From NCBI GenBank assembly GCA_011032825.1, contig JAADJZ010000001.1, forward strand, positions 434,001 to 498,000: a stretch of DNA of 64,000 bases, read 5' to 3'. The position numbers were made by a program, and so were the translations under genes. This document shows positions 36,661 to 48,131 of the stretch, in pieces. The notes under the pieces were generated by a model. The model saw only the letters and a list, made by a program, of their open reading frames with translations, did no database searches and was not told the DNA's origin. Source of the stretch: Massariosphaeria phaeospora (taxonomy: Eukaryota; Ascomycota; Dothideomycetes; Pleosporales). The first letter of the stretch is position 1; each line of letters starts with the position of its first letter.

Positions 36661-37475
36661 ATGGTCCTCTCTTTTATCCTCATCCAGAATCGCCAGTATG
36701 TGTCCCGCTGCCGTCAGCCTCCCGCGGTCACACCCGCCGGAGCGAAGCTAACATCTCGGTCTCAACCAGAGGGAAGACCCGGCTGGCAAAATGGTATGCG
36801 CCGTATAGTGTAAGCCACATCTCTGTCTGGTCGCTGCATGCGTTCTCGGAATCACATACTAATGCGTGCCTAGGACGAAGAAAAAGTCAAGCTGAAAGGA
36901 GAGGTACGCATATCCCACCACACACACTCTCTCTCCACACGAACCCACCCTCCATCTCCCGAGAAACCGTCACCCCGATCCCACGATGCGCACCGCACTC
37001 TCCTACATAACCCATTTGCGATAATAGACTTCGTCAATTTAACCAACCGATGTCTGCAGGTCCACCGCCTCATCGCTCCCCGCGACCAGAAGCACCAATC
37101 CAATTTCGTCGAGTTCCGAAACATGTCCAAGATCGTCTACCGGCGGTATGCAGGGCTGTTCTTTTGCGCCTGCGTCGACACGAACGACAACGAGCTGGCC
37201 TATCTGGAGGCTATACACTTTTTTGTCGAGGTCCTGGATGCTTTCTTCGGGAACGTATGCGAGCTGGATCTGGTGTTCAATTTCTACAAGGTGGGTGCAT
37301 GTCCAGACCCATTGGTGCTTGTGTGTGGAGGACACTGAGGTGGTTGAAAGTGTGGTGCTGACTGTGAAGGCAGGTATACGCCATACTCGATGAGGTCTTC
37401 CTTGCGGGAGAGATCGAGGAGACGAGCAAACAGGTTGTCTTGACACGGCTCGCGCACCTTGACAAACTGGAGTAG
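36661..37475 (+). CDS. APS2: AP-2 adaptor complex sigma subunit
   Basis: Small (sigma) chain of the AP-2 clathrin adaptor, acting in endocytosis at the plasma membrane. Five exons (36661-36695, 36770-36809, 36874-36903, 37060-37290, 37374-37475) give 145 aa, the usual size. The start is family-typical ([20 protein letters not shown]). It is followed by '[10 protein letters not shown]', the sigma core '[14 protein letters not shown]', and '[20 protein letters not shown]'. AP-2 is favoured over AP-1 or AP-3 by '[20 protein letters not shown]'. The 30-nt third exon is short but in phase and encodes conserved residues. Only the two largest exons would be found by a simple open-frame scan. Confidence 0.95.
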
Positions 37476-38694
37476 GAGACGCTGGATTGTTAGTGAAATA
37501 CTAGCCCGTCTCGGCTCGCCGGTGCGGCCTATGACCTGTACTAGCTATGTATGGTGGCCTCCGAGATATGACCACCATGACGACAATGACTAGCCCCGCG
37601 ATGCGCTCTCATGCTCTTAGGAGCACTCTAGCCTGGGCGCAGGATCTAAGAAGACGTAGAGTAGTAGTACCAAAGACGGGTCCGCATACCCTGCTATCTC
37701 ATGCAGGTACCACCTAGTCTTGAGATGTTGGTGGATGGAGGATGTTGATGCTATGTTGGTGCTATCTTCCGACAGGCGCCTAAGGATACGATACCATCTA
37801 GGAAGGTCTGTGCTTAGCTTAAGTCATTGTAGCTTCAAACTCTTCGACTATAGAAGTACATAGCATAATACAGTAGGTCAAGCTTGACCTAGTAGAGACT
37901 CTGCAATGATGCTACATGTCCGCACGATCATAGTATGTGCTAGCTTTCTACATCAAAGGATGCCAGAGCTCTATATTTGATCTAATAATATCCACTTGTA
38001 CACAAAGATCTAGGTTAAGCAAATTCAAGAAGACTAGTGCACTAGTATTGCAGTAGCCCTGGATCTAACACTAGAGAGTAAATATGCGCCTAATGTCTTG
38101 TCCTGCATATAATGTTCTTGCTCTATAGCGCTTTTGATTCTAAGGTTGTAAGGCTTGAGCTTAACGTTAGTAGAACTTAATTGCATCATGTATCCCTGCG
38201 TTCATCCACGCCTGCAAAAAAAAAGTGCAAAAAAGTAATGCACCTGCTGCATCCAACGGCCTATTAAGTGGGCGAGTATCAGATTCGAACTCAAGCCTCA
38301 CAGCCGCCCTTATAGCTTGTGCAGCCCAAATCTGCTCTAAGTCCCACCCAGGCGCATTGCTTTTTAGGACCTGCTTTGTTAGTTGACGATTTGAGCATTT
38401 ATTAAATATTTATAGAGTGCCAACTATTCGGGTAGGTAGTGAGGTTGGTCGGAGGTCCGCAGTGCCAAGCCCGCGCGGTATGGGAAAGCTCGAAGTCGAC
38501 CAAAATGCCAGATATATCACATCACGACTCCGGCAGCTTCCCCCGCAAATCCCTCAGAGGTGCACTTTCTCTGGGATATGGTGCGCTCAAACTCGCCTCC
38601 GCGATCCTCCAACCCCTCGCAATATTCGTGACCGCGCCTCCGAGTTCCCTCGCCCTCGTCCTCGCGCGCCGCGTGAAATTCCCCCACCGCGAAC
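37476..38694. other. Intergenic, partly AT-rich
   Basis: About 1.2 kb. From roughly 37700 to 38420 the sequence is AT-richer and full of CTA/TAG trinucleotides with no open frame. It could be a decayed repeat, but no terminal repeats were found. The last 250 bases are GC-rich and form the SEC24 leader. Confidence 0.35.
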
Positions 38695-41600
38695 ATGTCC
38701 GACTATGCCATGTACCACGCCCTAGGAGAAGGCGCCCCAGGCTCCGGTGACCCCCAACGCAAGGAAGAGGCAAATGCATTCCGCCCGCCAATTGCTGCGA
38801 GCCCCGCCGGTTATCACCAGAGTGGCAGTCCCGCATACAGCCACACCCCGAATCAGTATCTCGGCGCCCCAAGCCAGAACACTACGCCAGCACAGCAACA
38901 AGGCTATTTTCCACCGCAGCCTCCGAGTCCATACCACAGCGAACAGGATGTAAACAACTTGACCGCGCAGATGGGAGCGGTGGGCTTGGGCGTGGAAGCA
39001 GCGGGGCAACCAAGGCAGAACAAGAAGAAGAATCGCCATGCGTACCACAACCTCGAGACACCAGGAGGCACTTCACAAGCATTCAATGGCATGCCTCAGA
39101 GCCAAGTTGGAACTCCTACCCAGTTTCTGAACCAGAACTCTCCTCAAGTGGGTGGAGCCCAATGGGCGCAACCTCAGATTACGCCGGCTATGAGCCAGTT
39201 TCCCGCCGCCGCAGGCCATTCGTTTGCTCCCGTGAGCCCTGCTTCAGGCATGCAACATGCAGCACGACCAGGCGAAGCTTCGTCGGGGGCTTTTACTGCC
39301 CAATCAACGCAGGGCCGCGTGGACCCCGAGCACATACCCAGCATTCCTAAATCTCGAGACGGCCCGGCAAAGTACTATCTCGAACACGTATATCCGACCA
39401 TGGAACATCACATACCCCCTCCGGCTGTAGTTCCGTTCGTGGCGTACGACCAGGGCAATTCGTCACCGAAGTTCGCAAGGTTAACTCTGAACAACATCCC
39501 TTCGTCAACCGATGCGCTGAACGCGCTTGCTTTACCACTGGGGTTGGTTCTTCAACCGCTGGCTCCTTTGCAGGAAGGGGAACAGGCAATACCGGTTCTA
39601 GACTTTGGAGAACAAGGACCGCCCAGATGCAGACGGTGTCGAGCATACATCAATCCCTTCATGCAATTCAAATCTGGCGGCAACAAGTTCGTCTGCAACA
39701 TGTGTACATTCCCTAACGACGTGGCTTCAGAATACTTTGCGCCCACTGATCCGTCTGGTGTGAGAGTGGACAGGCTCCAGCGGCCCGAGTTGACCTTGGG
39801 CACCGTCGATTTTGTGGTCCCGAAGGAATACTGGTCCAAGCCACCTGTTCCGTTACGGTGGTTGTTTCTCATTGATGTCACGGCCGAGGCTGTTAATCGT
39901 GGGTATTTGGACGGGTTCTGTGAAGGCGTTATCAACGCACTCTATGGCGGCGAGAATGACGAATCCCAGGATGCTGAAAGCACAAAAGGGAGATTACCGC
40001 CAGGCGCGAAGGTGGGCATCGTGACCTATGATAAGGAACTACACTTCTACAACCTCAGCTCGAGTCTTGACGCAGCTCAGATGCTAGTCATGCCAGACAT
40101 TGAAGATCCGTTTGTGCCGCTGAGCGACGGTCTTTTCGTCGATCCCAAAGAATCAAAGGCCGTCATCACCTCTCTACTTACCCAGCTTCCAAACATGTAC
40201 TCGGAGTTCAAGAATCCCGAGCCAGCTCTTCTCTCGGCGTTAAATGCAGCTGTCACTGCTCTTACGGCTACCGGTGGCAAGATCGTGTGCTCACTATCAA
40301 CGCTGCCTACGTGGGGCCCTGGACGATTATTCCTACGAGACGATGGCAATATGCACAACACTGATGCGGAGAAGAAGCTGTTAACCACAGAGCATCCTGG
40401 ATATCGAAAGGTCGCTCAAAAAATGGTAGAGAGCGGAGTGGGTATTGACTTCTTTATGGCCGCCCCCAGCGGCGGCTATCTCGATATTGCTACTATAGGT
40501 GAGCCGAATACATGACGACCAACGCTTCTGCATAATATACTAAACTTTGTGTAGGACACGTTTCAGCGACCACGGGTGGTGAAGTCTTCTACTACCCCAA
40601 TTTCCATTCTCCTCGAGATACCCTCAAGCTTTCAAAAGAGATAAAGCACACAGTTACGCGAGAAACGGGATACCAAGCACTCATGAAGGTGCGCTGCTCT
40701 AACGGTCTCCAAGTCTCGGCATATCACGGAAACTTCTTCCACAACACATTTGGTGCAGATCTTGAGTTTGGGGTCATTGATGCCGATAAAGCTATTGGCG
40801 TTATGTTTAGTTACGACGGCAAACTTGATCCGAAACTGGACGCGCATTTTCAAAGCGCGCTGCTGTACACGACTGGTAGCGGTGAGCGCCGGGTAAGATG
40901 TACGAACATTGTTGCCAGTGTCAGTGATGGAGCTGCGGAATCGATGAAGTTTGTCGACCAAGACGCTGTGGTTAACATCATCGCCAAGGAGGCTGCTGCT
41001 CGAATAACAGAAAAGAGCCTCAAGGAGATCAGAGGAGCTTTGACAGAGAAGACGGTAGACATACTCGCGGGCTACAGGAAAAACTTCACCGGAAACAACC
41101 CTCCCGGCCAACTTGTTCTGCCCGAGAATCTCAAAGAATTCAGCATGTACATTCTCGGACTAGTAAAGTCCCGGGCCTTCAAGGGCGGCAAGGAACCCAC
41201 CGACCGGCGAGTCCACGACATGCGAATGATCAAATCAATGGGTACGCTAGAGCTCTCGCTCTACCTCTACCCCCGCATCATCTCCATCCACAACCTCGAC
41301 GAAAAAGACGGCTTCGCCAACGAAAACGGCCACCTGCGCATGCCCGACAGCGTGCGCGCCTCCTTCGCCAACGTCGAAGAGGGCGGCGCCTACATTGTCG
41401 ACAACGGCCAAGTGACGCTGCTCTGGCTGCACGCCCAAGTGTCGCCCAACCTGCTCGAGGACCTCTTCGGGGCCGGGCAATCCTCGCTCAAGGGCCTCGA
41501 CGCCTTCCAGTCGGCGCTCCCTGTGCTCGACACGCACCTCAACGCGCAGGTGCGCAATATCCTGCAATACCTGGAAAGCAGCCGCGGCTCCAAGGCGCTG

Positions 41601-41920
41601 ACGCTGCAGCTCGCGCGCCAGGGCCTCGACGGCGCCGAGTACGAGTTCGCGCGCCTGCTGTTCGAGGACCGCAATAACGAGGCTCAGAGCTATGTCGACT
41701 GGCTGGTGCATGTGCATCGCCATATTCAGTTAGAGGTACGTGGTCGTCGCCGTGCGGATACTCCCGACACTATTTTTGGCTAGTGTGTGTTGTGTGAGTC
41801 TTTTGCTGATGTGTTTGGTGCGAACTGTAGCTTGCCGGGCAGCGGAAGAAAGACGATTCGGACTCGTTGGCGGCGACGGGCTCGACGTTTGTGGGGTTGC
41901 GGACGCCGTATTGGGGGTGA
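38695..41920 (+). CDS. SEC24: COPII coat subunit Sec24
   Basis: Cargo-binding subunit of the COPII inner coat, budding vesicles from the endoplasmic reticulum with Sec23. Exons are 38695-40498, 40555-41735 and 41831-41920; introns of 56 and 95 nt; 1,024 aa. Order: a disordered Gln/Pro-rich N-terminus (residues 1-200), a zinc finger near 312-337 (CRRC ... CNMC), the trunk (vWA-like) domain ('PVPLRWLFLIDVTAEAVNRG', 'GAKVGIVTYD'), beta-sandwich and helical parts, and a gelsolin-like C-terminus ending 'FVGLRTPYWG'. Length and order are typical. The small last exon supplies the conserved C-terminus. Confidence 0.96.
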
Positions 41921-42500
41921 GGAGGGTGGTGGTGGTGGCGTGAAGATGTGGTATAAGCATGAGATGCGACGTTGGGCCGGGTAGTGTAGACGGAGCTTGT
42001 ATTGCATAGCGAACTGACTACTTCTAAGAGGCGGGGTAAACACGGGCTCCGTTCGTTCTATATGAGAGACAGACGGGAAGAAAGAGGGAAATCATGAATC
42101 ACGAGTCTTGATGCTGGTCAACATGTGTTGGCTTTCTTTTCTTCCGAATATCTCGTGCCTTTGCGTGCTAGTATAGTAGCGACACATCCACTCAACGTCC
42201 ATCACTGACTACTCCTTGCTTTACTACCTACCTACCGCAAGCGTCATCGCCTCTTTCGCACATTCACATCTCTAACTCTGGATCTTCATTTCATGACAGA
42301 CAGACAAAAGACATAAATCAAAACATGTGAGTTTTTCTAGACTCTGGGTGGGTATCATCATCTATGATAGACGAAAAATGTATCTATCGCTCGCGGTGCT
42401 TGAACGGCTCGAAAACTCCAAACCCCTGACCCTTTGAAATTCCCCTCTCCAAAACCCCAACCAGTCCTTGGTCCAAAAACCGCGCACAAATGTTCCCCCA
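41921..42500. other. Convergent spacer
   Basis: 3' regions of SEC24 and of the large disordered protein gene. No other feature seen. Confidence 0.4.
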
Positions 42501-44888
42501 CTAGAAAAACGAACAATCCTCCTCGTCTCCCTCCAGTTGCTGCTGCGCCGCAACCACACCCTGTTCCTCATAGCCATCAGGAGTAACAGCCCTCTGTTTC
42601 CCTTTGTCCAGCACCGGCTTCACTGGTTCGTCCTCCTCGTGCTTATCCTCGTCCTGCTCTTCCACCACATTACCATCCGGCGCCACACTCTTTCTTTCCG
42701 CGGTGTTGTCCAGCTTCCCCAGCGCGTCCGCCAGGCCCTGGATCAGCGCCGCCGTGGACGCAGATGAGGCGGGAGAGCAAGCGCGGGTGGAGAGGCGGTC
42801 GTCGCTTCGGTTGTCGGCACTGTGGACGGTGTGGTTGGACTCGGGCTTCTTTGCCGGGCTGGGAAAGGCTGGGTTGCGCTGTGCTCCAAGGGGCATGTTG
42901 CATGCTTGGTGGCCGTGCGACGAGCTGGTGCTGTGGCTCGCTCTAGGCAGTTTCCTCGCGGCAATCAACTGCTCGCCGTTTCCGCGCGAACACCCACCAC
43001 CACCACCAGCACTGTGTCCTCCCCGGTTCCTGTCTTCCCGTATCTCGGCCATCGATCTGTCCTTCGCGGTCGCTGCCACATCGTCGAGCCGCTGCCCACA
43101 CATGCGCGTCAAGTCGTCGTCGAAACTGCGCGCCGCCGCCACGATGTGCGGGTACTTGAGCGCCGGTGCCGGTGCTGACGCCGGAGCGAGAAACGACGAC
43201 GGCGGCGAGGATTTGGCTTGTGAGGGGCCGGAGGTGAGCGGCGAGATGGAGCTGGAGGTGTTGGGCGAGGGCGGGAGCGGCAGGTTGGCGGCGCGCTCGC
43301 GCTCGCGCATCTCCTGTGTGTCGCGATCGATCTTGGAGAGGATGGCTGCGACGTCGCTGCTGAGCGGAAAGGGGGCGAAGCGCGCGGGGGATGCCGGGCG
43401 GTGTGTTTGGGGCGCCGGCTTGAGGTGGAGTGGGGAGCAGGAGGGGAGGGGCGGGCAGGTGAAGCTTCGCCGTTGGGGTGGCTGCGATGTCGCCGATGAT
43501 GAGCGCGTGGGGACGTATGCTCGGGGCGAGGAGTCCTTGGAGGAGCCGCTGGACGACGAGGTCGGCAGTCTGGTTGGCGGTGACGGTCTCGGTTTTACTG
43601 GAGGTGTGTGTGGTGCGCTTGGTGTGCTTGCTGCTGCGCTGGCTCTGGTGGCTCCGGTGGCGGAGGAAGACTGCCTCCACTGCAATGGGATGGCAGGGCG
43701 AAGAGATGAGCTTCGAGAGGGTGGGAACGTGTTGCGACCGTCGTCCTGTCGGATGCCGAGGTTGCGAGCTTGATGACGGCCCTGGTTGAGCGAGGCGAGG
43801 CGCATTGTGCCTGCCTGCTGCATATTGTCCAGAGCCAGAGTGGCAGGAACGGGGATGCGGCTTTTGCCTTTGTCGCGCGCGTTTTTGAACAGATTCAACA
43901 GCCTGGATAGACCCCTGATTTTGGGCTTGACGCCCTTCGTCTCCTCATTCTTTTGGTCGTTCTCGTCTATGCAGCTTCCATACGCCGAGTTCGTGCATGG
44001 CTCCGACGGCGCGAGAGAACTGCTGCCGCCTACGGTCCCCGTCTCTGTCTCTTCTGGATCTTCAGGCTCTTCTGGAGCGTTAGGCTCTGCTGAATCCTCC
44101 GAATCTTCCGGGTTGTCTGTTCTTTGTGGCAGCTCTGGCCTTTGTGACTCCTCCGACTCCTCTGAGTGCTCTGAGTCCCCCAAATCCCTTGACTCCTCTG
44201 AGACCCCCGACTCTTCTGACTCCTCTTCCGGCACCCCCGGCACCCCCGGCACCCCCGACTCCTCCAACCCAGCTCCACTCGCTTCACCCCCGCTAGCCCT
44301 GACAAATTCCTCGTGCATAGAAGCAATACAGTACTTCCTGTACTCTAGCGGGCGCTTGTCCATCGGGATAGGCGTCAACTGCTCGCAAAACCCCCTCTTG
44401 CGCTCCGGCGTCGCCTCTGCCTTCTTCTCCACGGCGACGGTGTTGGCGTTATACCGTTGACTTCTTTCCTCGAGCCACTTCTTCCGCGCCATCGGTGAGC
44501 GTTTGGTGTAGTAGGCGAATGCTGGTGCGGGATTTGTGGCGGCTGCCGTGGATGATGGTGATGACGATGATGATGATGGTGATGACGCGACAGACTGTAC
44601 TTTCGAGTGGTTCTCAGACGACTGGTCTTTCACCTGGTCTTTCACTTGCTCTCCACCCTGCTGTTTCACCTCCCCACTCCCCTGCTCCCCACCCCGCCCC
44701 CTCTCCAACTCTCCACCCTCCTCATTCACAGCCGGCATCGCAGCAGTATGATGAAGATAACTCAACGCCTGCCGATAAGCCTTATACCCAGCGACGTTCC
44801 GTGAAACGTTACGCGAGCGCAAGAGACGAGAGTAGCAAGCGCGAGTGATATAATCGACGGGAACCTGCGGTGGTTCGGGGATATACAT
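42501..44888 (-). CDS. Large disordered protein of unknown function
   Basis: A single open frame of 795 codons starting at an ATG. I recognise no named family. The N-terminus (MYIPEPPQVPVDYITRACYS, then an Arg-rich helix ending 'YKAYRQALSYLHH') looks ordered. A second ordered patch is 'KRSPMARKKWLEERSQRY' followed by 'MDKRPLEYRKYCIASMHEEF'. Residues about 195-290 are a Glu/Ser/Pro/Asp-rich repeat tract. The rest is Ser/Pro-rich with 'PPVKPRPSPPTRLPTSSSSG'-like segments and ends in 'EGDEEDCSFF'. The ordered patches argue for a true gene. The C-terminal third is compositionally biased and its exact structure is less sure. Confidence 0.65.
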   Translation of the reverse strand: MYIPEPPQVPVDYITRACYSRLLRSRNVSRNVAGYKAYRQALSYLHHTAAMPAVNEEGGELERGRGGEQGSGEVKQQGGEQVKDQVKDQSSENHSKVQSVASSPSSSSSSPSSTAAATNPAPAFAYYTKRSPMARKKWLEERSQRYNANTVAVEKKAEATPERKRGFCEQLTPIPMDKRPLEYRKYCIASMHEEFVRASGGEASGAGLEESGVPGVPGVPEEESEESGVSEESRDLGDSEHSEESEESQRPELPQRTDNPEDSEDSAEPNAPEEPEDPEETETGTVGGSSSLAPSEPCTNSAYGSCIDENDQKNEETKGVKPKIRGLSRLLNLFKNARDKGKSRIPVPATLALDNMQQAGTMRLASLNQGRHQARNLGIRQDDGRNTFPPSRSSSLRPAIPLQWRQSSSATGATRASAAASTPSAPHTPPVKPRPSPPTRLPTSSSSGSSKDSSPRAYVPTRSSSATSQPPQRRSFTCPPLPSCSPLHLKPAPQTHRPASPARFAPFPLSSDVAAILSKIDRDTQEMRERERAANLPLPPSPNTSSSISPLTSGPSQAKSSPPSSFLAPASAPAPALKYPHIVAAARSFDDDLTRMCGQRLDDVAATAKDRSMAEIREDRNRGGHSAGGGGGCSRGNGEQLIAARKLPRASHSTSSSHGHQACNMPLGAQRNPAFPSPAKKPESNHTVHSADNRSDDRLSTRACSPASSASTAALIQGLADALGKLDNTAERKSVAPDGNVVEEQDEDKHEEDEPVKPVLDKGKQRAVTPDGYEEQGVVAAQQQLEGDEEDCSFF
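44030..44290. repeat. Coding low-complexity tract (Glu/Ser/Asp/Pro)
   Basis: Imperfect 3-, 6- and 9-bp iterations such as CTCCGACTCCTC and CACCCCCGG. They encode the acidic Ser-rich tract of the surrounding gene on the minus strand. Likely length-variable. Confidence 0.6.
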
Positions 44889-45222
44889 GCGGGTGCGAAG
44901 AGGAATTGTGAGAAGAAGAGTGACGGAAGAAGGCCGGGTGAAAGAATCTTATAGTGAAATATTCTACCCACGAACTGAACTGGCGGCACGAGGATAGCCA
45001 ATATTTCGCAGACCAAACTTCGCCATGGTTTTGAGTAGACGGGCCGCCACGATTACCAGATGGGTTCCATGGTTGTGAAGTCGTGGAGTCTGCCATAGCG
45101 CTAGTCTCGTCCAATGGTGGCCGACGTGATGGCGAAGCAAGACAGAGAGTGTCACTCACGAGGCTAACACGTGGCTCACGATTGGACCGCGGTTTCATTT
45201 TCCGGATTTCACCGCTACAAAC
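44889..45222. other. Spacer between two minus-strand genes
   Basis: Promoter of the disordered-protein gene and 3' end of PET112. No extra feature seen. Confidence 0.4.
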
Positions 45223-47217
45223 CTACTTCTGTTCCATAGGAGGCAGATGCAACAATTCCCTCAGTACCACCTCTGCGGTTTCCGGCTCTACCGTTCCCTC
45301 CTCACTCCGCGCCATCATCTGCCCGACGAACCACTTGACCTTGCCGAACTGCTGCTTCTCCGTAATGTCTTTCACCATGTCCGGCTTTTCGTCGAGCAGA
45401 CTTTGGGCCAAGTCACTGTATTCTTGAGGAGACAGTGGCCGTAGGTGTAAGTTTTCATCGGCGATGATCCGCTCTATCGGACGAATGTCCCCTTCGAATT
45501 TCTTGGATAGGAGCAGTTTTCCAGTGTGGCGGGTGATTTGCTTATCGAAAACTTGGGCAATGATGGTAGCGAGCTGGTCCGACGGTACCCGCTTAGCGGA
45601 CCACTCTTGGTTTTTGAAAAGGCCACCCAGTTCCATTAGTACCCTAGATAGTCTTAGTACACGTATAGCACTTCGAATGACCAGTGTTGGAAAATCTTCG
45701 AATCCGGAGTATACACTTACCAATTTCCAGTGACCTTTCCCAGGTCGGCTAAAAGTTTCCGCTTGCGCGGAAAAGTGGAGCGAAGATGGTGTATGACATC
45801 GAAGTAATAGTCTAGGCGATCGCCGTCATCAAGAGCAAGAAGGGTGCTTGCGTCCTTCGTGCTGAGAAGACCGCCCTCTTGGGCCACGAGATGTCGGAGG
45901 TTGTCATCCGGTAGCGTTGGTAGGGTATTGGCGAGATGCTGAACGAGGTCCTTTGATATTGTCAGCACGTCGTACTCGTCTTCAGAGTAAATTGTATACC
46001 GGTCCAATTGTAACAGGAGCAATGTCAGGATCGGGCATGTAGCGGTAGTCAATTTCACCCTCTTTGCCCCGTAATCGCTTCGTAGTCGTGCTTCCGAGAG
46101 CCCACCCTCGTGTTTCGCCTTCGACAACACCTCCGTTCTCCAGTAGGTCAATCTGTCTATTCCGTTCTGCAACGATCGCATCGTCGATTGCTTTGACGCT
46201 TGCCAGATTCTTGATTTCGGTTCTTTGGCCTAGTCCCGAGATACCATAGAAAGAATGGCCTGGTCCTGGTGCTGCAGCAGTCCGATCACGAACAGATACA
46301 TTGACGTCAGCACGAAGACCGCCCATCTCCATACCTGCAGTGACTGCATTCACAGCCTTCAGAATCATCTGTATCTTGCGGACGCAAACGGCGGCGGTGG
46401 TAGGATTGTGGATTTGAGGAAGAGTTATGATTTCGATTAGGGGATGGGAAACACGATTGAAGTCGATGAGGTGCGTGGAAGGAGGTTGGTGGACGGTTTT
46501 GGCGGTATCTTGCTCCATCTGTATCTGCTTGATGCCGATCGTAACGGGTCCGTCTTCCGGAGATACACCGCCAGGGAAATCGTGAGGCCACAGGGTGATA
46601 TGGCCATCTCTGGCAAAGGGTTCTACGGAACGATTAGCATAGCCCGAGTTGTTCATGAAAAGGCTCATACCATAGTACTGGGTGATCTGATAGCCCGCAG
46701 GTTGGTCTTGGTAGAAGTAGTGCTTGCGGTCAAAGCTGCTCTTCGGCTGGATCTTGCAGCCTAAAGCAAGAGCGGCGCGCAGTGCAGGAATCAAGGTTTC
46801 CTTCTGGAAGTGAGGTTGACTGCCAGGAAGCGCCGCGTCAAACAGCGTAACGTGAGTATTTGGCGTCTCACTGATTGAAGTCGCAGCGCTGGAGAAGAGC
46901 TTCCGCGCCGTGTTGAGCTCGGCATGGATTTCGATGCCGACTGTCAATTCCCATTTTGCTGCTCGCGAGTTGACGCCGATGTTCTGGTCCCCAGTAGAGC
47001 CTGCGGATGCGTGCTCTCGTTTTCTCTTGGTTTTTGCGGCATCTTTCAGGCGCTTCCTGAATGGTGCATCGTCATCGGTTTGGAGGGTTCGGCTTTGGAT
47101 CAAGGTTCGGCCGGTGGAGGTGGATGGCGCTCGTGATGCTCGCCGGAGACATGACTGACAGATGTGTCGCTTCTTCGATAGGGATGTGAAAGTGGCGTGG
47201 GCGCTGCGGGCCAACAT
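45223..47217 (-). CDS. PET112: Mitochondrial Glu-tRNA(Gln) amidotransferase subunit B
   Basis: GatB subunit of the mitochondrial GatFAB/GatCAB amidotransferase, which converts Glu-tRNA(Gln) to Gln-tRNA(Gln). Exons are 46000-47217, 45721-45950 and 45223-45643; introns of 49 and 77 nt; 622 aa. The N-terminus is Arg/Ser-rich without acids, as in mitochondrial targeting. Family motifs follow: '[15 protein letters not shown]', '[12 protein letters not shown]', '[14 protein letters not shown]', '[17 protein letters not shown]' and '[12 protein letters not shown]'. The YqeY-like tail domain starts in exon 2 and ends '[13 protein letters not shown]'. A spacer of about 50 residues separates the targeting region from the core. 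Confidence 0.95.
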
Positions 47218-47790
47218 GGCATGATGAAGCTGCCGATGGGGTTTGGGACGCGATCAAGAATCCCAGGTGGCCAGTGCGCCAATTCCGGTTCCGATCGGAT
47301 CTGGGATTCCGCGATTCCTCGTTGCGCCACCATTCTTTCTGTCGGCCTATCCTCGCCATTCCCTGAATCTGCGCTTGGTTCCCGCAAACCAATGTTTGTA
47401 CCACGGCGAACCCCCTTTACGCCGGCGACGGTAGGAAGAGCCTCCGCCTGTGGTGAATCCTCCAGCGTCACCACCGTCTCCGCCAGAACAACCTCCACCG
47501 TCTCCTCCACCGTCTCCTCCACCGTCTCCTCCACCGTCTCCTCCACCGCAGCCTCCACCGTCTCCCCCGCCACCACCGCCGCCATCACCTCCGCCTCCGC
47601 CGTCACCTCCTCTCATTCCGAGCACCTCTGATGTCTTCAAAGTGTTGATCCGCCACACTTCAGCATCTGGCCGAGGTCCTGACGTGAACCAGACCATGGT
47701 CGTATAATAGGACGCGTATAAAAGTAGGAGCGAGGTTGTAGGTAAGATTAGTCGACGTGATAAGTCCGGCTACTATCGTCCGTGCCGGTT
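47218..47790. other. Spacer with coding-like low-complexity repeat
   Basis: Upstream of PET112. Open frames cross it on both strands only because of the short-period repeat at about 47460-47620. A minus-strand frame from an ATG at 47697 to 47347 (116 codons, Gly/Asp-rich, context ACCATGG) might be translated, but evidence is weak. Confidence 0.35.
47460..47620. repeat. Short-period minisatellite (CCTCCACCGTCT)n
   Basis: Tandem imperfect 12-bp units of CCTCCACCGTCT and related triplets. They read as Pro/Ser on the plus strand and Gly/Asp on the minus strand. Confidence 0.8.
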
Positions 47791-48027
47791 CTAGGAGGAG
47801 TAGTCTTGTTCCAGGCCCTTGGAGCGCGACAATTTGCGTTGTTCCCGTTCCTCGCGACGCTTCTGGATACGCACCAGTAACCTCCTCAACCGGTCCCTGT
47901 ATCTCTCCCACGCTTCAGGATCGCGTCCTTGTGTCTCCAAGGCGCTTTGGAATACTCCTGGATGGACGTAGACACCAGGTATATGACTGAACTCCGAGTA
48001 CGTGCTCTCGCCAGCTATGCTCGACAT
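47791..48027 (-). CDS. Possible small protein, 78 aa
   Basis: An open frame from an ATG encoding MSSIAGESTYSEFSHIPGVY..., followed by a strongly basic and acidic helical stretch ('RYRDRLRRLLVRIQKRREER') and ending 'LEQDYSS'. The composition is protein-like rather than random, but I recognise no family. It could be an exon of a larger gene; an in-frame TGA closes the frame just upstream of this ATG. Low confidence. Confidence 0.4.
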   Translation of the reverse strand: MSSIAGESTYSEFSHIPGVYVHPGVFQSALETQGRDPEAWERYRDRLRRLLVRIQKRREEREQRKLSRSKGLEQDYSS

Positions 48028-48131
48028 GCAGAATCAACTGAGAGCGCCGCCGTAAAACTCAGACCGCGAGAGTAAGTGACAGTGAATGTGCCCCGAGTCG
48101 TCCTAGGCGTCCGTTTTCTCCAAAGCTGGGC

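Noticed and set aside
38270..38320. T-loop-like GATTCGAACTC, suggesting a minus-strand tRNA
   Set aside because: The flanking bases do not form the 5-bp T stem, and no cloverleaf could be drawn.
47450..47707. Pro-rich plus-strand frame (PPSPPPSPP repeats)
   Set aside because: Entirely explained by the 12-bp repeat; no ordered sequence beyond it.
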